NCBI RefSeq assembly: GCF_027257195.1
Contig: NZ_JAPDFS010000003.1
Coordinates: 302,859 to 366,858, forward strand
From: Halorubrum sp. F4
GTDB taxonomy: Archaea; Halobacteriota; Halobacteria; Halobacteriales; Haloferacaceae
Length of the DNA stretch: 64,000 bases
Reading direction: 5' to 3'
The position numbers and the translations under genes were made by a program. Positions 59,422 to 64,000 of this stretch are shown piece by piece; position 1 is the first letter of the stretch, and every line of letters starts with the position of its first letter. The notes beneath the pieces are model-generated. The model was not told the origin of the DNA. It did no database searches and saw only the letters and a program-made list of their open reading frames with translations.

Positions 59422-62003
59422 TCTGGAGCGATGTTCATCGGCTTGAAGCTCATTTCGCCTTTGACCTCGCTCTCGCCGAGGCGTCTAATCCGCCCCTTCC
59501 CGTACTTGTAGCCGGGGTTGGGGTTGGCGGGATCGAGGTACGCCGGGTTGACGTCGTTGTTGACTTGGTCCGGATACAGCCAGTAGGTGTATGCCAGCCC
59601 CTCCGAGACGGACTGCCCCTGAGCCGCGTCGTCCTCGTCGACGACATAGGCGACCGCCGTGAAGCTGCCCTCGGTGTTCTCGCCGTGGATGTTGAAGACG
59701 TCGTCGTTGACGATCTCGACGAGATCGCCGGCTTCGATCCCCCGTTCGGCCGCGTCGTTGGGGTGAAGCTGGAGGATGTTCTGTGGGAAGCGTTTCTGGA
59801 TGTACTCCAGTCGCTGGTGGGTGTACATGTTCTGCCAGAGGTGCTGGAGCCGCCCGTTCGTCACCCAGATCTCGTCCTCGCCGGGGCTGAGCTGGTCGTA
59901 GACGTCGCCGATCGTCGTCCCGTCGTCGGGATCGACGACCCGATCCCAGTCGACGCGCTGGAGGATTGCCTCGCCCGTGCTCGTGTGGAATCGGTGATCC
60001 ATGACCTCGCGTTCGCCGTCTGGGGCGTGGATCCGGGGCGTCCCCTGCACTTCACCGTTCTCCTCGTAGATGGGCTGCTGGACGCCTTCGTCGACGGTCT
60101 CCATATACTCCGCCGGCGTCATGTCGTTCGCTTCGGCGGCGGGTGCGATCCCTTCGAGGGAGTGATCACCCCCGGCGCCCGGATACTCCTCGGCGATCAG
60201 GTTGAATATCTCTCGGGAGTCCTCCCAGTCCATGTCGTCGGCACCGAGTCGTTGGCCCATCATCGCGAAAATCTCCCAATCCTCCTTCGCGCCGGAGGGG
60301 CCCTCCATGAAGCCCTGATACTGGCGGAAACGACGTTCGCCGTTCCAGCGATGATAATCGCCGCCCTCGCCGGATTCGACCGCTGTCGCCGGCAAGACGA
60401 TGTCGGCGTACTGGGTCGTCGTGTTAGCGTACAGTTCCTGATGGGTAACGACCATGCCGCCGTTCTCGATGCGCTCGCGGAACGCGCGTTCGATCTCGTC
60501 GATGTCGGCGCTCTGCGGTTGCGCGCCGCTCGTCCGTTCCCGTATCGCGTTCCGGAGGTCTTGCGTCGCGTACGAGTGGCGAGCCGGATCGTTACCGATG
60601 ACGTGCCAGTGGCTGATCTCGCCGTCTCTAACACGCTCGACCGTGTTCGGCGCGACCGTCGCACCCTCCACTTTTTCGCCGTCGAAGGTCTGCGTCGAAC
60701 GCTCGGCGATGACGTCGCCTTCGGCACCGTTCGTCCAGAAGCCCTCTTGGTGGCCCCCGGCGCGGGTGATACCGGTACCGGGTCGACCGACGCTGCCGGT
60801 GATGAGCGTCAGGTTCGCCATCGCGCCGGTGTTCTCGTGGGACCAGCCCCAGATGAGGCCCTTCTCCAGCATGAACAGCGTGTTCGTCTCCTCGGCGTCG
60901 GGCTGGGCGATGAGTTCGGCGGCCTCGCGGATCTCCTCGGCCGAGACGCCGGTCGTCTCGGCGGCATTTTCGGGGGCGTACCGAGGATCGTCCAAGAGGT
61001 CGTAGTACTCCTCGGGCGTCAGGCCGAGCTCCTCTTGGTACCACCCTTCCTCGTCGATCGTTTCCCGATTGTCCATCACCCACTCCTCGATGAACTCCTC
61101 GTCGTGCCAACCCTGATCGACGATGTGGCGGGCGATGGCGTTCAGGAGGATCGGGTCCGTCGCCTCGTTGACTTGGAGGTGGATCCCGCCGTTGTTCTCG
61201 GCGTAGTTCGCGGTGAACTTCTTTCGCGGATCGATGAACACGATGTCGGCGTCGCCCTGTTCGTCGATCCATCGACTGAAGATGACGTCCTGATTCTCCT
61301 TGGGATCAGCCCCCGCCAGTACGATGGTGTCGGCCTCCGCGGCGTCCTCGTAGGCGTAGGACCACTCCGCGAGGCCGGCGTTGACCAGTCCGGGACACTC
61401 CGGCGTGAGCGCCGGCCGGTTGTGGCCGCCCCAATTGGGGGAGCCGATGACGTCGTAACAGAGCTTCGTCCCGGCGAAGGTATTCTCGACGAACTGATAG
61501 AAGTACAGCTTCTGCCCGTAGCCGTTCGGGTTCTCCCCGTCCTCGGTGGCGATCTCGGTGGCGCGAGCCCACGCCTCGATAGCGGTGTCCCAGTCGACGG
61601 TGACGAGGTCGCCCCCGATCCGGATCTGCGGCTGTTTCAGACGGTCGTCGTAATCCTCGTTGTTGGGGGAGTACAGCGACTGCGCCTGCGTGCCCCCGCG
61701 GACGGAGTGCGCACCGCTCTCGTTGACCGGATATTCGGTGTCCGGCTTGAAGAGGACGTGGTACTCCTGTCCGTTCTCCTTGATGATCTCGTGCATATTC
61801 GGCGAGGGCCACTCGCCGTAGCTGGCGGGATAGTCGATCCCGAGGGCGTTCTCGTCGGCGGACGGACCGCCCTCTTCGCCGACCGGCCACTTGTAGACCT
61901 CGTACCCACAGCCGACGATGCAGTACCGGCACGACCGCGTGCTGCGCTCCGCGTCCGTGGGAGGAATAGGTACCTCGCTGGTGTTCGGGTTGTCTGCTGC
62001 CAT
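59418..62003 (-). CDS. aioA: Arsenite oxidase large subunit AioA (molybdopterin enzyme)
   Basis: An 861-residue molybdopterin oxidoreductase. The N-terminal motif CRYCIVGCGYEVYKWP has Cys25, Cys28 and Cys32 (C-x2-C-x3-C). The fourth Cys of related enzymes is absent, as expected for the [3Fe-4S] cluster of AioA. Other marks are NWGGHNRPALTPEC, GADPKENQD and the C-terminal domain with NDAAERGIEAGDLVEI. It oxidises arsenite to arsenate at a bis-MGD Mo centre. No signal peptide is present, so it should be carried out by the Tat signal of AioB, encoded 2 nt upstream. The length is slightly above the family norm of about 830. Confidence 0.93.
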   Translation of the reverse strand: MAADNPNTSEVPIPPTDAERSTRSCRYCIVGCGYEVYKWPVGEEGGPSADENALGIDYPASYGEWPSPNMHEIIKENGQEYHVLFKPDTEYPVNESGAHSVRGGTQAQSLYSPNNEDYDDRLKQPQIRIGGDLVTVDWDTAIEAWARATEIATEDGENPNGYGQKLYFYQFVENTFAGTKLCYDVIGSPNWGGHNRPALTPECPGLVNAGLAEWSYAYEDAAEADTIVLAGADPKENQDVIFSRWIDEQGDADIVFIDPRKKFTANYAENNGGIHLQVNEATDPILLNAIARHIVDQGWHDEEFIEEWVMDNRETIDEEGWYQEELGLTPEEYYDLLDDPRYAPENAAETTGVSAEEIREAAELIAQPDAEETNTLFMLEKGLIWGWSHENTGAMANLTLITGSVGRPGTGITRAGGHQEGFWTNGAEGDVIAERSTQTFDGEKVEGATVAPNTVERVRDGEISHWHVIGNDPARHSYATQDLRNAIRERTSGAQPQSADIDEIERAFRERIENGGMVVTHQELYANTTTQYADIVLPATAVESGEGGDYHRWNGERRFRQYQGFMEGPSGAKEDWEIFAMMGQRLGADDMDWEDSREIFNLIAEEYPGAGGDHSLEGIAPAAEANDMTPAEYMETVDEGVQQPIYEENGEVQGTPRIHAPDGEREVMDHRFHTSTGEAILQRVDWDRVVDPDDGTTIGDVYDQLSPGEDEIWVTNGRLQHLWQNMYTHQRLEYIQKRFPQNILQLHPNDAAERGIEAGDLVEIVNDDVFNIHGENTEGSFTAVAYVVDEDDAAQGQSVSEGLAYTYWLYPDQVNNDVNPAYLDPANPNPGYKYGKGRIRRLGESEVKGEMSFKPMNIAPE

Positions 62004-62005
62004 GG

Positions 62006-62596
62006 TTACTCCTCCGTGGCGTCGTCGATCGGGGTACCGTCCCGCAGGTTGTTTCGGTAGCCGTACACGAGCCCGTCGATCCCCGTCGCGTAGATGTCAC
62101 CGTCTTCGACATCGAGGCGCACTTGGGGGAGGTCGGTCGTCGCGGCACCGCTGACGACGAGTCCGCCCTTCGACAGGTCGAAGCTCGTATAATGACACGA
62201 ACAGGGACCGGCCATCTCCTGTGCGGGTTTCACCTGTCCCTGAACTGGACAGCCCATGTGGGTACAGATACCGCTGAAGGCGACGATCCTGCCGTCGGAT
62301 CCCACGCCTCCCCACGCCTCGCCCCCGATGCGGGTGAGGAAGTTCTCAGTACCGTCGAGCGGGTAGGAGAACGTCTCGACGTCACCGTCCGATAGCTCGT
62401 CGACGCTCCCGACCCGAACACGCGGGTACCGTTCGAGACCGTCGACCCGCGAGGTCGGAGACTCGGCGGGTCCGTCTTCGGAATCATCCGCTCGAGGGGC
62501 TTGGAATCCACAGCCGGCGACGGACGCCGCGCCGGCCGTCCCCACGGTCGCAAGGAGTCGACGGCGGCTCGTCGACAAACCTTCATTATTATTCAT
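62006..62596 (-). CDS. aioB: Arsenite oxidase small (Rieske) subunit AioB
   Basis: A 196-residue Rieske protein. The twin-arginine signal STSRRRLLATVGTAGAASVAGC carries a lipobox Cys at residue 29, so the complex is probably Tat-exported and lipid-anchored outside. The [2Fe-2S] ligands are Cys111 and His113 (CTHMGC) and Cys132 and His135 (CSCH), with Cys116 and Cys134 able to form the stabilising disulfide. It passes electrons from AioA to a periplasm-side carrier. A gggggctgg ribosome site precedes the ATG. Confidence 0.93.
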   Translation of the reverse strand: MNNNEGLSTSRRRLLATVGTAGAASVAGCGFQAPRADDSEDGPAESPTSRVDGLERYPRVRVGSVDELSDGDVETFSYPLDGTENFLTRIGGEAWGGVGSDGRIVAFSGICTHMGCPVQGQVKPAQEMAGPCSCHYTSFDLSKGGLVVSGAATTDLPQVRLDVEDGDIYATGIDGLVYGYRNNLRDGTPIDDATEE

Positions 62597-63093
62597 AGTC
62601 CAGCCCCCGATTTAGCAGTCATACACTTGTAGCTTTCTCTTATTATCACGGGTTCCGACGGTAACTCATAAAACACCGAATAATTCGCAATAACACTGAA
62701 ACTGTGGGAAGAACAATTGTAGAGATTCTTGTCCGCCACGTCATCTCCTCCCAACGATTGAACTTTCATTTAATCAGAGAACCATCCAGCCGATCTAAAT
62801 CAGCGTAAACACTATTTCTGTGAGGGGCTCCATCCACGGAGGAACTGCTCGCGGAACGAACATCATTTGATCTGTAGCTACGTTTGCGATCAGATACAAT
62901 ATTCAACTCCGGAGGACCGCATCATGAGAACCTCCGACACGCATATATCCCAGAATCGTGGACTTCGCGATATGGCGAGCGAAGACGACGCGCCCGAATC
63001 CGTGAGTCCGGACGGCGGCTCGACGCGGCGTCGTCGACGAGTCACGTTCGACCGCCGATCACGCCGACGCGCAGACACCCTAACGCGTCCGAC
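62597..63093. other. Divergent promoter region between aioB and the Mo-domain gene
   Basis: About 500 bases. The left ~300 are AT-rich and carry the presumed aio promoter on the minus strand (a gataataag box about 45 nt above aioB). On the plus strand an atatat box at 62943 precedes ATG 62972, which opens a 41-codon Arg-rich frame ending at 63097 across the next start codon. No other gene is seen. Confidence 0.5.
62943..62948 (+). promoter_or_regulatory. TATA-like box (atatat)
   Basis: Lies 24-29 nt before ATG 62972. It would drive either a leaderless 41-codon frame or a leadered mRNA for the gene at 63094. Confidence 0.4.
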
Positions 63094-63552
63094 ATGAGCC
63101 ATGTTACAGACGAGTTCCGCGCGGGACCACCGATCGGGCTCTCAGAGGTCGATATGGAGCCACTCGAAACCATCGAGCGCGCCGTCGAGATCCGGTGTGC
63201 GACGGGCGACTGGTGGACCGCCGACTGGCGCGGGACACCGGTCGCAGCCCTTGTTGAAGAGGCGGAGTTCCCGCCGGAGACCACTCACCTGATCTTCGAG
63301 ACCACAGACGGCTATCGTGCTTGTCTCGACGTTCATACGGCGCTCGACGGGCTGCTGGCAGTCGCGATCGACGGGGAGCCGCTCGGCGCCGCAGAGCGCC
63401 CGCGGCTCGTCTGTCCCGGCATCGAGGGAATCCGGACGGTGAAGCGAGTCTCGGAGATCGTTCCGGCGACGCTTTCTCGAGGCGAGGATCCGGAAGATCT
63501 AGAGGTATTCGGGATCGGACAGCAAGGTGACGAGCCGACGACCGGCGATTGA
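63094..63552 (+). CDS. Stand-alone molybdopterin-binding (sulfite oxidase-type) domain protein
   Basis: A 152-residue protein. DWWTADWRGTPVAALVEEAEFPPETTHLIFETTDGYRACLD and RPRLVCPGIEGIRTVKRVSEI match the core of the oxidoreductase molybdopterin-binding fold (W-x-G-x-P, GYR, L-V-x-P-G). It is less than half the size of YedY or sulfite oxidase, so it may be a minimal domain of unclear activity. No export signal. It diverges from aioBA, suggesting a role with Mo cofactor or arsenic. ATG 63094 begins the conserved part. Confidence 0.75.
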   Translation: MSHVTDEFRAGPPIGLSEVDMEPLETIERAVEIRCATGDWWTADWRGTPVAALVEEAEFPPETTHLIFETTDGYRACLDVHTALDGLLAVAIDGEPLGAAERPRLVCPGIEGIRTVKRVSEIVPATLSRGEDPEDLEVFGIGQQGDEPTTGD

Positions 63553-63625
63553 ATCGCAGGACGACGGACGGGGGCGTCACGTTGACCCGTATCCGATTTT
63601 CGGACGTTCGCCGACGCTTCCCACA

Positions 63626-64000
63626 CTACGGCTCCAGTTCGATCTCGACGGCACCCTCGGCGTGCGAGCGGCGTCGCTCCCGACCGACCTGATCCATCGT
63701 CCGCTCGGCGAGTTCGCGGAACGCTCGCGCCGGCTCCGAGTCGCCGTCGGAGACGATGGGCTCGCCGATCTCACATCCCTCTTGAATCGAAGGATCGAGC
63801 GGAATCTCGGCGAGGAGCGGGTGATCGAACTCGTCGGCGAGCCGCCGCCCGCCACCGGTCGCGAACACGTCGTGTCGGGTCCCGCACTCGTCGCAAACGA
63901 ACCCGCTCATGTTCTCGACGACGCCCAGCACCGACGCGTCGTGTTTGTCGAACATTCGGACGCCCTTTCGAGCGTTGTCCAGTGAGATGTCCTGCGGCGT
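63626..64000 (-). CDS. Mrp/NBP35 family Fe-S cluster carrier ATPase (5' truncated by window edge)
   Basis: The frame is open to base 64000. The visible 124 residues are the C-terminal part: PQDISLDNARKGVRMFDKHDASVLGVVENMSGFVCDECGTRHD, with the CxxC of the Fe-S carrier site, then ATGGGRRLADEF and PLLAEIPLDPSIQEGC. Mrp proteins carry and deliver Fe-S clusters and hydrolyse ATP. The Walker motifs lie outside the window. Such a carrier could serve AioA/AioB maturation, but Mrp is a general housekeeping protein. Confidence 0.92.
   Translation of the reverse strand, partial: TPQDISLDNARKGVRMFDKHDASVLGVVENMSGFVCDECGTRHDVFATGGGRRLADEFDHPLLAEIPLDPSIQEGCEIGEPIVSDGDSEPARAFRELAERTMDQVGRERRRSHAEGAVEIELEP

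Noticed and set aside
59565..62060. 831-codon open frame antisense to aioA
   Set aside because: Shadow frame without motifs; aioA on the other strand has clear cofactor motifs.
62884..63093. Upstream extension of the Mo-domain gene to 62884
   Set aside because: The added residues are Arg-rich, crossed by the predicted promoter, and unrelated to the conserved domain; ATG 63094 is better.

Overview
The window is high-GC DNA with the marks of a haloarchaeon, most like Halorubrum. Predicted proteins are strongly acidic (many Asp/Glu, few Lys). Many genes look leaderless, with a TATA-like box about 25-30 nt before the start codon. Gene content includes an archaeal CDC48, the primase large subunit, Hjc, HVO_2922-type and other halophile-only families, and Tat/lipobox signals. 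The genus is an inference from content, not from a search.

Region 1 (about 1-27.85 kb) is chromosomal backbone on both strands. It holds the end of a MoaE gene, a site-2 protease, an FkbM methyltransferase, an ABC1/UbiB-type kinase next to an Hsp20, and an Hsp20-like small gene translationally coupled to a CDC48 AAA ATPase. It also holds a B12-dependent ribonucleotide reductase, an FAU-1/DUF402 RNA-binding protein, PrsW, a ROK kinase, a universal stress protein, zinc-ribbon and 2Fe-2S proteins, a cold-shock protein, an M20 amidohydrolase, an HTTM membrane protein, a peroxiredoxin and hydrolases.

Region 2 (about 27.85-34.9 kb) is an island downstream of a tRNA-Phe gene (34812-34885, minus strand). 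Two further copies of the tRNA 3' end lie at 28349 and 29392, so the island looks like two tandem integrations. Each unit has a paralogous secreted lipoprotein gene as the first gene after its tRNA end. The larger unit also carries a GMC oxidoreductase with a gluconate-dehydrogenase-subunit-3-like partner. No integrase is visible in it.

Region 3 (about 35-44.9 kb) is backbone again: a receiver-PAS-GAF histidine kinase, a universal stress protein, Hjc, a SWIM zinc-finger protein, PriL, an ABC exporter pair and an HVO_2922-type protein.

Region 4 (about 45-56.8 kb) is visibly AT-richer accessory DNA. It contains a PD-(D/E)XK/winged-helix protein, an Mrr-type nuclease remnant, a Fic/Doc toxin and a winged-helix regulator. 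Then comes a run of ten tiny membrane-protein genes (60-131 aa) punctuated by a dispersed repeat of up to about 66 bp, here named SMR, with modules of about 350-430 bp. The run is followed by a tyrosine recombinase and a winged-helix/PemK-like toxin-antitoxin pair. This cassette-like array is the most unusual structure in the window.

Region 5 (about 56.8-64 kb) is an arsenic island: aioB-aioA arsenite oxidase, an FKBP/SlyD-like isomerase overlapping aioA, a RidA-family protein and an ACR3 arsenite efflux pump, all on the minus strand. A stand-alone molybdopterin-domain protein diverges from it, and the window ends in an Mrp/NBP35 gene. Arsenite oxidation outside the cytoplasmic membrane plus ACR3 efflux would give both arsenic resistance and an electron source.
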